This document shows, piece after piece, positions 45,380 to 53,550 of a DNA stretch of 64,000 bases. Every line of letters starts with the position of its first letter. Position 1 is the stretch's first letter. This DNA is from Enterovibrio norvegicus_B. GTDB taxonomy: Bacteria; Pseudomonadota; Gammaproteobacteria; Enterobacterales; Vibrionaceae. The translations under genes were made by a program, and so were the position numbers. The DNA lies in assembly GCF_002876705.1 (NCBI RefSeq), contig NZ_MDAG01000007.1, positions 62,001 to 126,000 of the forward strand, in the 5' to 3' direction. Below the pieces are notes generated by a model. The model was not told the origin of the DNA. It made no database searches and worked only from the letters and a program-made list of their open reading frames with translations.

Positions 45380-45559
45380 TTAGCCGTGCCCTGGGGGGCC
45401 GAAAAAGAACACCTGACTCATCCAAATGGCGAAGCCATAACCACCGATTAGCATCACGCTCAAAATAGGGAATAGGAAGACGGCAATAAAGAAAAATGCA
45501 CGCCATTCATAACTCCGCTTTTCGGGTTCTTGAACGATATCTGATTCATGTTGATCCAT
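45380..45559 (-). CDS. torE: TorE/NapE-family small membrane protein
   Basis: 59 residues. The ATG at 45559 has AGAGGGACAACGTC before it. The sequence has a charged N-terminus (MDQHESDIVQEPEKRSYEWR), one membrane segment (FFFIAVFLFPILSVMLIGGYGFAIWM) and a short Gly/Pro-rich end (FFFGPPGHG). This matches the TorE/NapE family. Position directly upstream of torC (42 bases) gives the torECA order known from Vibrio and Shewanella. Precise function of TorE is not settled. Confidence 0.88.
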   Translation of the reverse strand: MDQHESDIVQEPEKRSYEWRAFFFIAVFLFPILSVMLIGGYGFAIWMSQVFFFGPPGHG

Positions 45560-45747
45560 GACGTTGTCCCTCTATCTCGGTATCAATGACCGAGTCGCTT
45601 CCAGAATTAAAATTATGTTCAACACTAGTCTAGAAGACGGTACGCAAAAACGTGTCTCTTTATTGATGCAGATAGGAATGTAAAGTCATTGATAACAGTA
45701 CGGTACGTGTTGGGGCGGGATGCAGTGAATTAGCGGGAAATGTAAGA

Positions 45748-45768
45748 ATGGGGACAAGGTGTCCCCAT
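45748..45768 (-). terminator. hairpin after the short-tip chemoreceptor gene
   Basis: ATGGGGACA-AGG-TGTCCCCAT is a perfect nine-base-pair stem nine bases beyond the stop at 45777; only a weak T-rich tail follows on the minus strand (TTCTTACATTT). It sits between this gene and the tor promoter region (45560-45747). Confidence 0.6.
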
Positions 45769-45776
45769 GTCTAATT

Positions 45777-47492
45777 TTACTGACCCGTTGATACTTTGAG
45801 GACTGCGGCTAACTCGTCCAGCAGCTTCTGTGTATCATCAGAGAGGCGGTTAATCTCGTTGGTGGATTCCGATGAACGAGACGCCAATTGCCTCACTTCA
45901 TCTGCCACCACAGCGAACCCTCGCCCATGCTCACCTGCACGTGCTGCTTCTATCGCCGCATTCAATGCCAGTAAGTTGGTTTGCTCTGAAATACCGTCGA
46001 TCACTTTTGCGATGTTGGAAATCTCTGAACTCGAGTTTGCTACGCCATCCATGATTTCACTCATGCCTTCGCGCTGCTGCACTTGTGCAGTGACATCTTT
46101 AACAAACGCCGTGTACAAGGTTTTGCCACCCACCTCGACTTTAGACAATGACAACAAGCCGTAAGCAAGCTTGCCATCTTTGCGGTGTACCGGTACTTCG
46201 CGGCTGGATCCGACAATCTTATCTTGCCCTGTCGTTCGGTTCGCATTCACATAGTTATCGTGATTGGATTGGATCTCTGGTGGTACCAGCATTTTGATGT
46301 TTTGACCCACCACTTCAGAAGGATCGTAACCCCACAGTTTCTCCGCGGCCGGATTGAAGAAGGTCACGATGTTGTTTTCATCAATGGTGACAACCGCATC
46401 AAGCGCTTGTGAAAGGGTTTGTGTGATCGCTTCTTGCGCCATGCGTTGCTCGGTAATATCACGCACGAACGCGGTGTAACCGATGTTGCCGCCAATATCC
46501 ACTTTTGACAGTGAGAAATTGACCCAAATACGTGATTTGTCTTTACGTTGCATTTCCAACTCACGGGCAGAGCCCACGATCTTGTTGTTGCTTGTCCGGC
46601 GGTTCGCATTCACGAAATTATCGTGATTAGATTGAAACTCATCGGGCACCAGCATTCGAACGTTATTGCCAACCACTTCATCGCTGTTGAAACCCCAAAG
46701 CTCTTCGGCCGCAGGGTTGAAAAAAGTCACGTTGTTGTCAGGATCAATACTGACCACAGCATCGATCGCTTGTCGAAGCACTTGTTCATTCTCTTCTCGC
46801 GCCAAACGCTCTTGAGTAATGTCTCGTGCAAACGCCGTATAACCCACTTCATCACCCACCTCGATACGAGAAAGTGATAAATTCGCCCACAGCTTTTTGC
46901 CATCTTTTCGCTCAAGCTCTACATCACGACTGGTGCCAACAATTACATCAACGCGCGAGTCACGGTTGGTGTTTACGTAGCTGTCGTGAACAGAGCGAAT
47001 TTCTTTGGGAACAAGCATTTTGACGTTTTGTCCAATCACCTCTTCCTTGCTGTAACCCCATAATTCAACTGCCGCATCGTTCATATATGTCACGCAGTTT
47101 TTACCATCAATGGACACAACGGCATTTACCGATTGGGACACCATTTGCTCAGAGCGCTCACGCGCGAGCACTTCTGCGGTTACGTCGCGAATGAAGGCAG
47201 ACCAACCACTCCCACCAGCAACATCAACTTTGTCGAGGGTTAAATCGCACCAAATTTTTTTGTTCGCATGATTTTGAAGTTGTGTGCGCGTGGTGCCTTC
47301 CTGCAAAGAGCCAAGCTGCAATGTGCTGATATCTTGTCCAATTTTGTCCTTTGCAGAGCCGCCAAAAAAACGTTCCGCAGAGGCATTCATGTAGTAAATT
47401 CGATTTTTCTTGTCGGTATAAACAATCGCGTCGGATGCTTTATCCAGAATTTGCTTGCTCACGCCATTTTTTTTGCTTCCAAACAATCCCAT
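45777..47492 (-). CDS. soluble PAS chemoreceptor with unusually short signalling domain
   Basis: 571 residues, no membrane segment. Four PAS units (starts near 13, 122, 243 and 363) share DAVV.ID..N.VTFFN.AAE.LWGY...EV.GQN..MLVP and end YTAF.RDIT. The C-terminal MCP part is only about 95 residues (from MSEIMDGVANSSSEIS): it keeps the hairpin tip ISEQTNLLALNAAIEAARAGEHGRGFAVVADEVRQLA but lacks the long methylation bundle (normally about 250 residues or more). It should therefore bind CheW/CheA but have little or no methylation adaptation. It lies 218 bases upstream of torE on the same strand, so a role in taxis linked to TMAO or redox state is plausible but unproven. Confidence 0.85.
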   Translation of the reverse strand: MGLFGSKKNGVSKQILDKASDAIVYTDKKNRIYYMNASAERFFGGSAKDKIGQDISTLQLGSLQEGTTRTQLQNHANKKIWCDLTLDKVDVAGGSGWSAFIRDVTAEVLARERSEQMVSQSVNAVVSIDGKNCVTYMNDAAVELWGYSKEEVIGQNVKMLVPKEIRSVHDSYVNTNRDSRVDVIVGTSRDVELERKDGKKLWANLSLSRIEVGDEVGYTAFARDITQERLAREENEQVLRQAIDAVVSIDPDNNVTFFNPAAEELWGFNSDEVVGNNVRMLVPDEFQSNHDNFVNANRRTSNNKIVGSARELEMQRKDKSRIWVNFSLSKVDIGGNIGYTAFVRDITEQRMAQEAITQTLSQALDAVVTIDENNIVTFFNPAAEKLWGYDPSEVVGQNIKMLVPPEIQSNHDNYVNANRTTGQDKIVGSSREVPVHRKDGKLAYGLLSLSKVEVGGKTLYTAFVKDVTAQVQQREGMSEIMDGVANSSSEISNIAKVIDGISEQTNLLALNAAIEAARAGEHGRGFAVVADEVRQLASRSSESTNEINRLSDDTQKLLDELAAVLKVSTGQ

Positions 47493-48033
47493 ATCTCTAG
47501 ACCTGCAATGAGTAAAAGGAACACTTATGTCATCATCGTGACATTTGTATAAATAGTAGACAGGGATTTTAAGACCAACAAATATGATTTCTTAAAGAGA
47601 TAGATAGGTAATAGATGAAGACATAACGTTCAAAATGGCGCATCAACGGAAGAAAGCGCGATCCAGCGTTAATTTCGTCTTTGATTGAGGTTTATGAACG
47701 CATTTTGAGTATGCAATGACATTTACACTGTAAACACTTGCCGACAATTTAGCACCCTGCGCAGCAAGCACAAGGTTGGGATTGAGCAAGAGTTCAAGAC
47801 TCCTTTTTGGCAGTCATAATGTCTCCATAAGAGCCCATCAAGCACTTGGCCTTCTGTCGCTCTTACCCTCATAACAAATCCGAGTTAAAGGAAAAGTCGT
47901 CATCATGAAATCATTCATCCTTCGGGTTTCGCAAGGTCCGCGAGCAACCTACCCTCGCCGATAAGCCATCTACGGTAAAACTGCCTTGTAAGACTTCAAC
48001 CTCGTGCAGAAACTCTCCGTGCATGTTAGAGAG
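47493..48033. other. 541-base region without a supported gene
   Basis: It contains the promoter side of the chemoreceptor gene, one copy of the 19-bp palindromic repeat (47717-47735), and a GC-richer block at about 47880-48030 with an open frame of only 19 codons (ATG at 47905, loosely spaced AAAGGA). I see no RNA gene or riboswitch that I can name. Confidence 0.4.
47717..47735. promoter_or_regulatory. TGACATTTACACTGTAAAC, copy 1
   Basis: Contains the 13-bp palindrome TTTACACTGTAAA at 47722-47734. The full 19 bases recur exactly at 51652-51670. It lies about 225 bases upstream of the chemoreceptor start and left of the frameshifted gene's end. Possible regulator site; the regulator is unknown. 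Confidence 0.45.
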
Positions 48034-48854
48034 TCATGGGCATTCACTGAGTCTTATCGTTGCCTCTCCGACCCGTTTGCTATCTAAGTCGAACACAGAA
48101 TACCTCACTGATATATACTCACGAAAATGGGTTTTAAACTCCCTACAAACATCGTTCAATACACTATCTCTATCAAATTCATACTTCTCACCTTCCCTGA
48201 AAACATCATTGAACGTATAAAGGTATTCAAGCACCAAGTACTCACCGACAATATCAAACCAAGTAAGCTCTTCATCAAAGATAAACGGTAGCGTTTTTCT
48301 GGTTTCATCAGCGATATAAAATATTAACTTTTGTTGCTTGAGCTTCTCTATGAACTCTTCGAAGTGAACGTTAAATGACGCGTCATAAAGTTCCCCATTA
48401 ATCGCTGCCAACTTGTTTAGCTTCTCTTCCGCATTATCGATATCCTGTAAGCCAGCAATACACCTATCAACAGATATTTTATCTTCTTTTGATATACTCT
48501 TATCTCCGCTAGCACGTTCAATGAAATCAGTGTTAAAAATTGGTGCACAGATTTGAGACATCAAGTTTTCAGCAAGTATTTGCATCTCTTCTTTGCTGAA
48601 AATTCTACGGTAAGTATTTGCTGTTCTCTCGCGAAAGGAGTCTGAAAAGGTACTGTTAACAAAGTCTTCAATCACTGGTAGAAACTTTTATCATCTTCTT
48701 CCTCAAAGATTTTATTTGCCCAGATTTCTATTGATAGCGGTATGTTTTGGTTAACACTTCTGTCCACAAACTGCCGATAAACATCCTTTTCTTCAGCGAC
48801 TGCTGTCCATGACAGAAACACAATAGCAACACCAATCCAGGCTCTCATTTTCAT
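48034..48854 (-). pseudogene. exported protein of unknown function, frameshifted
   Basis: From the ATG at 48854 (AAGGA upstream) the frame gives a Sec signal peptide (AWIGVAIVFLSWTAVA) and then EEKDVYRQFVDRSVNQNIPLSI to KIFEEEDDKSFYQ-stop. A second frame continues from about 48690 as KFLPVIEDFVNSTFSDSFRER and runs to 48034. Adding one base to the A4 run (minus strand, 48686-48689) joins them as EEDDKKFLPVIEDF, so one gene of about 273 codons has lost one base. The middle (YRRIFSKEEMQILAENLMS) faintly recalls DUF2059-type exported proteins. It may be a true mutation, phase variation or a sequencing error. The downstream part alone could start at a GTG at 48675. Confidence 0.65.
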
Positions 48855-49318
48855 CGGCACATCCTTGCGCGTGGGGTTATTGGGGAAAGTCTTGTGGACC
48901 CACGTTATCAGCGGCTCAGACATAAAGCTATGACAGTGACCATCTCGCCTTTTTTAATTGGTCACTGAAAACCAGCATCACATTCATGAAAAGGCTTTGC
49001 AGAGATGTTCATCTCATCCACACGCTAGCACTGTGGAGCTTTACAGTGAGGCCAGAAAAGCCATAAAGGAGTAACTGAACACTATCCGCCGAGGTCGGTT
49101 TGATGACGGTCGCGACCTGACTGTATTGCGGCATAGGTTTGGCTCAACGCGCCCGCGTGATACGAATATCACCAATGGTAAAGGTATGATGTTCTCTCTG
49201 TCGTGTGCATTGCACTGTTGGCCGCAAGCGAAAAGAGTTCAGTGGTGAGAGTCAGAGTTCAAGTGTTCATGCCCGCGCGGTAGCGCGGGCAATATTAGAG
49301 GAGGTTAGATGAAAAGGT
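48855..49318. other. 464-base region without a gene
   Basis: Only a GC-rich perfect hairpin was found (GCCCGCGC-GGTA-GCGCGGGC at 49271-49290) 29 bases past the stop of the lipoprotein gene at 49319. It has no T-run on the minus strand. Frames are short and lack ribosome sites. Confidence 0.45.
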
Positions 49319-50308
49319 TCAGTTTGATATACACATCTCAGGTACAGGCCATGACACCACTTTTCTGTCCACGCCAGCGGAGTAGCCAACGCCTTTTTGG
49401 TCTGAAGTAACGTGTGAAACCCAGCCATTATGGACTTCCTGAGTCACGTAAATCGTCGAGAGGTCTTTGGTAATGAAGGCAATATGCCCATCAACGGTAC
49501 CAATAGCCAAACATTCATCCACTTGACCGAATGACTCCACGCTAACCTGAAGAGGCAATGCCTTGATGAAGTTTCCACGCTCATCCAGTTGCACTAACTT
49601 ATTGCCTTTCATAAAAATAGCGATGTCATCATGAAACTTCATGGCTCCAACAACCTTCTCACTCCTGTCGGTCATTGCAACATATCCATCAGACAGGATA
49701 ACGCCATCGTCTAAGTCGATGACCTTATGGTTATTGCCATCCTGTTGTAAGATGTGTAGAAACTCTTTGGATTCAGAGAGAGCATGGTGAACCCGAAAGC
49801 CTCGCAACAATATCGGTATTTCTTTTGTCAGCTTAAAGCTCGGTAATTTGTAAATACGTACCGGACTACCTCTGGAGAAATTAATCATCGTGTTATCAAA
49901 AAAATGCCACTCAGTGTAATAGGCTGATGTCCGGCCATCATCCTCTGTAAGAAACGTGTATTCTTCATTTTTCTTAATGAAGTTAAAAACAAATTTGTTT
50001 TTGTTGTCACCAAATATGCTAATTACTTCATCGTTCTTTTCGTCCTTGATAAAAATAGAAAAATCATCTAAATCTCTACTTTCTAAAAGCTCTAGAGCTG
50101 ATGACAACACGAGGAGTTGGTCATAACCCTTGAAGTCATGAGCCGCATAGACACCATCGTCAGCCCCCAACAAGTAAGCGATGCCAGCGGCCAATTTCTT
50201 TTCCTCTTTGACATCGAGTGTCAAAGGCACCTGTTCGAACTTGTTGGACGAACAAGCAGACAGTAAAAAGACAGACATAACCAAAAAGACAAATCGGAAA
50301 CTTTTCAT
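49319..50308 (-). CDS. lipoprotein of unknown function, probable beta-propeller
   Basis: 329 residues, ATG at 50308 after AAGGAT. Signal peptide with lipobox LLSAC (lipidated Cys at about 19), followed by SSNKFEQ. The mature part has repeated strand-like segments about 40 residues apart (YDQLLVLSSALELLES, VISIFGDNKNKFVFNF, DGHIAFITKDLSTIYVTQE, VGYSAGVDRKVVSWPVPE) that read like blades of a WD40/YncE-like propeller; the last looks like a WD repeat with VVSW. No family can be named. It is flanked by other unrecognised exported proteins on the same strand. Confidence 0.65.
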   Translation of the reverse strand: MKSFRFVFLVMSVFLLSACSSNKFEQVPLTLDVKEEKKLAAGIAYLLGADDGVYAAHDFKGYDQLLVLSSALELLESRDLDDFSIFIKDEKNDEVISIFGDNKNKFVFNFIKKNEEYTFLTEDDGRTSAYYTEWHFFDNTMINFSRGSPVRIYKLPSFKLTKEIPILLRGFRVHHALSESKEFLHILQQDGNNHKVIDLDDGVILSDGYVAMTDRSEKVVGAMKFHDDIAIFMKGNKLVQLDERGNFIKALPLQVSVESFGQVDECLAIGTVDGHIAFITKDLSTIYVTQEVHNGWVSHVTSDQKGVGYSAGVDRKVVSWPVPEMCISN

Positions 50309-50605
50309 TTCATATCCTTATCTAATGAAACTATCCATAGGTGAGGTAATACGACTTCAACGCTAAGAAGTCCTGTTGTCACTCTCATAGAACCTCACTA
50401 TCAAATCGCAATGAAGCTCAGTAACCAACTCCTCCCTGACATTCAGCGACAGAGAGTTCATCGGTCAGAGTGATGGCTGAAAGGAGGCTTTTTTCTAGAT
50501 TTAAGTGCTCTTGGAACACATATTAACTTGGCATATTTATGAACTCACAGGGTATGCAAAGTCTAAATGGGGTAATGTCGGTTAGAAAAATTTCATTCAA
50601 TGAAA

Positions 50606-50971
50606 TCAGCTAGTACAAGACACTTCAATTTCTTGGCAAACAGCCGAAAATACAAAATCAGCAGAGCCTGCATGGAACCTGTATATCGGAAAACTAAGGT
50701 CTTTTAACGCATTCGCCCCCTTTTCCCAAAGTACTTCACTTTGTTCGAGTTCATCCATCGAATGAATGAACTCGACACTAAAATCAAGGCACATCCATGG
50801 CGGTTCGTCGGTGAAGTCAGGTTTATAACTCATAGATAGAAGACCTATGAGTATCAGACTTTCAGTCTTATCAGGGTACCAACTGAACCCTATCTCGACG
50901 GTATTGGTTTCGATGTTAATCGCTACCTGATAAACACTAGAACGCTTGAATCGCTCTACATCAAAATTCAT
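50606..50971 (-). CDS. hypothetical cytoplasmic protein (121 aa)
   Basis: MNFDVERFKRSSVYQVAINIETNTVEIGFSW... is soluble, with alternating beta-like segments (TESLILIGLLSMSY, PPWMCLDFSVEFI) and no signal peptide or known motif. The ATG at 50971 is preceded by a duplicated TTAGGTAGTTAGGTA, which supplies the ribosome site. Size and composition are like many small accessory proteins, including immunity proteins, but no toxin adjoins it, so no role is assigned. Confidence 0.55.
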   Translation of the reverse strand: MNFDVERFKRSSVYQVAINIETNTVEIGFSWYPDKTESLILIGLLSMSYKPDFTDEPPWMCLDFSVEFIHSMDELEQSEVLWEKGANALKDLSFPIYRFHAGSADFVFSAVCQEIEVSCTS

Positions 50972-51059
50972 ATGCTTTACCTAACTACCTAACATAGACA
51001 TGATGGGTACTCCCCAGCCCCATAACTCCCCCTCAAGGGAGTTGTGCGCGCGTAATAGG

Positions 51060-51485
51060 CTAAACCGCACCTGGTACACTACGAACATCAAGATATCTCT
51101 TTCCTTGATAGTCCATTGTGTTAAATACACCTAACAACTCTAGACCTTTTGTCCCACCGAATCGCCTCATAAAGCCCTGCAACTCTTGTTGGTTATCATG
51201 CATGAACACGCCTATATTAGTGGGCTTATCACACAACGGGATATTTATGAGGGCGAACTTGTCATAACCATATTGAGCAGCAATCTTTGCCGCTCGATAG
51301 ACATACTGAGAAACGGTGTGGGCTAACATTTCGTCGCTGTCGGGTTTCCCAATCATTTCCAGTTCTTTATTCAAAGACCCTGGTGTTTTATTGAAGCATT
51401 GGTCTATTGAGTCGCTCTCTGACGTGCTGGCACAACCAACAACAACTGATACCAATCCAACCAAAATCAAGCGATACACACCCAT
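51060..51485 (-). CDS. small lipoprotein of unknown function
   Basis: 141 residues, ATG at 51485 after GGAG. Signal peptide with lipobox VVVGC (Cys at about 18), next residues A-S-T. The mature part (about 123 residues) contains EMLAHTVSQYVYRAAKIAAQYGYDKFALINIPLC and GFMRRFGGTKGLELLGVF; no family recognised. First gene in transcription order of the minus-strand patch at 48-51.5 kb, 88 bases upstream of the 121-residue gene. Confidence 0.6.
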   Translation of the reverse strand: MGVYRLILVGLVSVVVGCASTSESDSIDQCFNKTPGSLNKELEMIGKPDSDEMLAHTVSQYVYRAAKIAAQYGYDKFALINIPLCDKPTNIGVFMHDNQQELQGFMRRFGGTKGLELLGVFNTMDYQGKRYLDVRSVPGAV

Positions 51486-51651
51486 AGTTACTCCATTATG
51501 TCACGATAACAGGCATCTCCCAGCCCGAAGGTTCAGCTTAAGAGATTAACAGATGGTGTGCAAAGTAGGCGCCTCGTGGCGATTTAAATAAGTTTGGCTT
51601 GGCATACTTGAAGGAGGATATTCCCTTAAATATTAGACGATTAAGAATGTG

Positions 51652-51670
51652 TGACATTTACACTGTAAAC
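51652..51670. promoter_or_regulatory. TGACATTTACACTGTAAAC, copy 2
   Basis: Exact second copy of the 19 bases at 47717. The palindromic core TTTACACTGTAAA is at 51657-51669, about 86 bases before the start of the GH13 gene and in the gap divergent from the small lipoprotein. Position suits an operator for either gene. Confidence 0.5.
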
Positions 51671-51755
51671 CGAAAGTCCACATAATAAACCACCAACATG
51701 GTGCACTCTTGCGCTACGCTATGATAGTTAACTTGCTATGAAATAAAGAAAAACC

Positions 51756-53372
51756 ATGAAACTAAGTGCATCGCCCATTCTCTACCACATTTACGTTAGG
51801 AGTTTTTTCGACAGCAATGGCGACGGCGTTGGCGATCTTGATGGTATTCGGGAAAAGCTGGACTATTTTGCGTGGCTCAATGTTGATGGAATCTTGTTAT
51901 CACCCATTTTTGAATCGCCATTGAGCGATTTCGGGTATGACATTACCAACCTCAGTGCGATCAACCCTGAATACGGCGACATGTCGACATTCAAGGCGCT
52001 GGTGGAAGAAGCCGAGGCACGCGGCATTGCGGTCTTTATTGATTTCGTGGCGAATCACACTTCGAGTAAACATCCTTGGTTCTTAGACAGCGCGAGCAGC
52101 AAAACCAGCGAAAAAGCCGACTGGTACATTTGGTCGCCCGCACGGGCAGACGGTACACCGCCAAACAACTGGCTCACCATTTTCGGAGAATCAGCATGGC
52201 GTTGGCACCCAACACGTGGTGAATATTACTTGCACAACACCCTCAGTAATCAGCCCGACTTAAACTACCGCAACCCCCATGTTGTTCGCCAGTTGATGAA
52301 AGATGTGCGCTTTTGGCTCGATACTGGCGTTGCGGGGCTTCGCCTTGATTCCGTGAATCTGTTTTTGCACGACGATAAGCTGCGTAACAATCCGCCTCGC
52401 CACTTGGGTTGGCAAGATGAAGCCAGAAGCGATCCTTACCGCTATCAAAGTCAGCGGTACAACATCAGCCGCCCTGAAAACATTCATTTGCTTAAACAAT
52501 TACGGGTGATTGCGGATGGGTATGATGAGAAAAAATGGCTGCTTGGATCGTTAAGTGACCCCTCTCCGTATGCAGTGATTGATCGGTACACCAGTGAAGG
52601 CGATGCCCTTGATGCTGCCAATATTTTTGAATCCCTCAGCCTTTGCCAAAATGTGCATCAAGTCGGTGAGCAATTCACTGCGTTTTTCAATGCTGTACAC
52701 CCGGGGCTAGGTTGTTGGGGGTTGGGAAATCATGATATCGCACGTACAGTTTCGCGCTGGCAGCATGCGAACAATCAACCTGCCGCAGCGAAAATGCTGC
52801 TGACCTTACTTTGCTCACTGCAAGGTGTGATCAGCATTTATCAAGGCGAAGAGTTAGGCTTGCCCGAGGCACATGTTTCCCCGTCAGATCGTAAAGATTT
52901 ATTCGGTCAGCAAGTCATTGCCAACTATGTGGGGCGAGATGGATGCCGCACACCCCTCCCTTGGAAAGAAAATGCCCCCTTCTTTGGGTTCAGCTCTCAG
53001 TCACCATGGCTGCCCATTGATGACGAACATAAAGCCTTTTCAATTGATGCGCAGCAGCAAGACCCGCAATCAACGCTTAACTTCACCCGCGACATGTTGG
53101 CATGGCGACAGCAGCAACCTGCATTGCGAGAAGGCAGTTGCCGCATGCTGGCATTCAACGAAGCACTCATGGTGTTTGAACGCCACCACGCATCACAAAC
53201 CTTGGTGATTGCCATCAACGGCTCAAACCAAGAGGCCACGATCCGCCTTAATTTACCGAGTCCCGCGAAAACACTGCCACTTCCTCACATGCAGGTTTCC
53301 CCGCCAACACAAAATGAAGCATTACACCTCGCACCTTGGCAAGTCTGGGTAGGTGAGCTTTACAGCAACTAG
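51756..53372 (+). CDS. GH13 alpha-glucosidase-like protein lacking the catalytic acid/base
   Basis: 538 residues with the GH13 TIM barrel: YHIYVRSFFDSNGDGVGDLDGI, region I FIDFVANHTS, region II GLRLDSVN with the nucleophile Asp at about 198, and region IV GNHD (His 326, Asp 327). Region III differs: where AglA of this window reads TTVGEIGDDNPLALM with the acid/base Glu, this protein reads WLLGSLSDPSPYAVI, so Ser replaces Glu (codon TCG, clear in the sequence). The TGTTFDLL-equivalent motif also differs (ANIFESL). Known GH13 hydrolases and transglycosidases need that Glu, so the protein may be a sugar-binding pseudoenzyme or act differently. There is no signal peptide. It is not in the agl operon but lies near it, on the opposite strand. 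Confidence 0.85.
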   Translation: MKLSASPILYHIYVRSFFDSNGDGVGDLDGIREKLDYFAWLNVDGILLSPIFESPLSDFGYDITNLSAINPEYGDMSTFKALVEEAEARGIAVFIDFVANHTSSKHPWFLDSASSKTSEKADWYIWSPARADGTPPNNWLTIFGESAWRWHPTRGEYYLHNTLSNQPDLNYRNPHVVRQLMKDVRFWLDTGVAGLRLDSVNLFLHDDKLRNNPPRHLGWQDEARSDPYRYQSQRYNISRPENIHLLKQLRVIADGYDEKKWLLGSLSDPSPYAVIDRYTSEGDALDAANIFESLSLCQNVHQVGEQFTAFFNAVHPGLGCWGLGNHDIARTVSRWQHANNQPAAAKMLLTLLCSLQGVISIYQGEELGLPEAHVSPSDRKDLFGQQVIANYVGRDGCRTPLPWKENAPFFGFSSQSPWLPIDDEHKAFSIDAQQQDPQSTLNFTRDMLAWRQQQPALREGSCRMLAFNEALMVFERHHASQTLVIAINGSNQEATIRLNLPSPAKTLPLPHMQVSPPTQNEALHLAPWQVWVGELYSN

Positions 53373-53550
53373 TTGTTTATTCAAACACATTGTTCAATAG
53401 GAAACCCCATCCTAAGGGCCTACTAATTTAGCGAAAGCTCATTGTTGAACACACAAAAAGAAGAACAAACAACCATACTGTTATCACCAAGCACCCTATA
53501 AACCTTACAAGCTTGGACACTGGAAGTTATGTCATTCAAAGGAGCTAAAA

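Noticed and set aside
47880..48030. GC-richer block that at first looked like a cyclic-di-GMP riboswitch on the minus strand
   Set aside because: A GGGTAGGTTGC segment recalls one part of that RNA, but the other conserved parts and a downstream gene start were not found.
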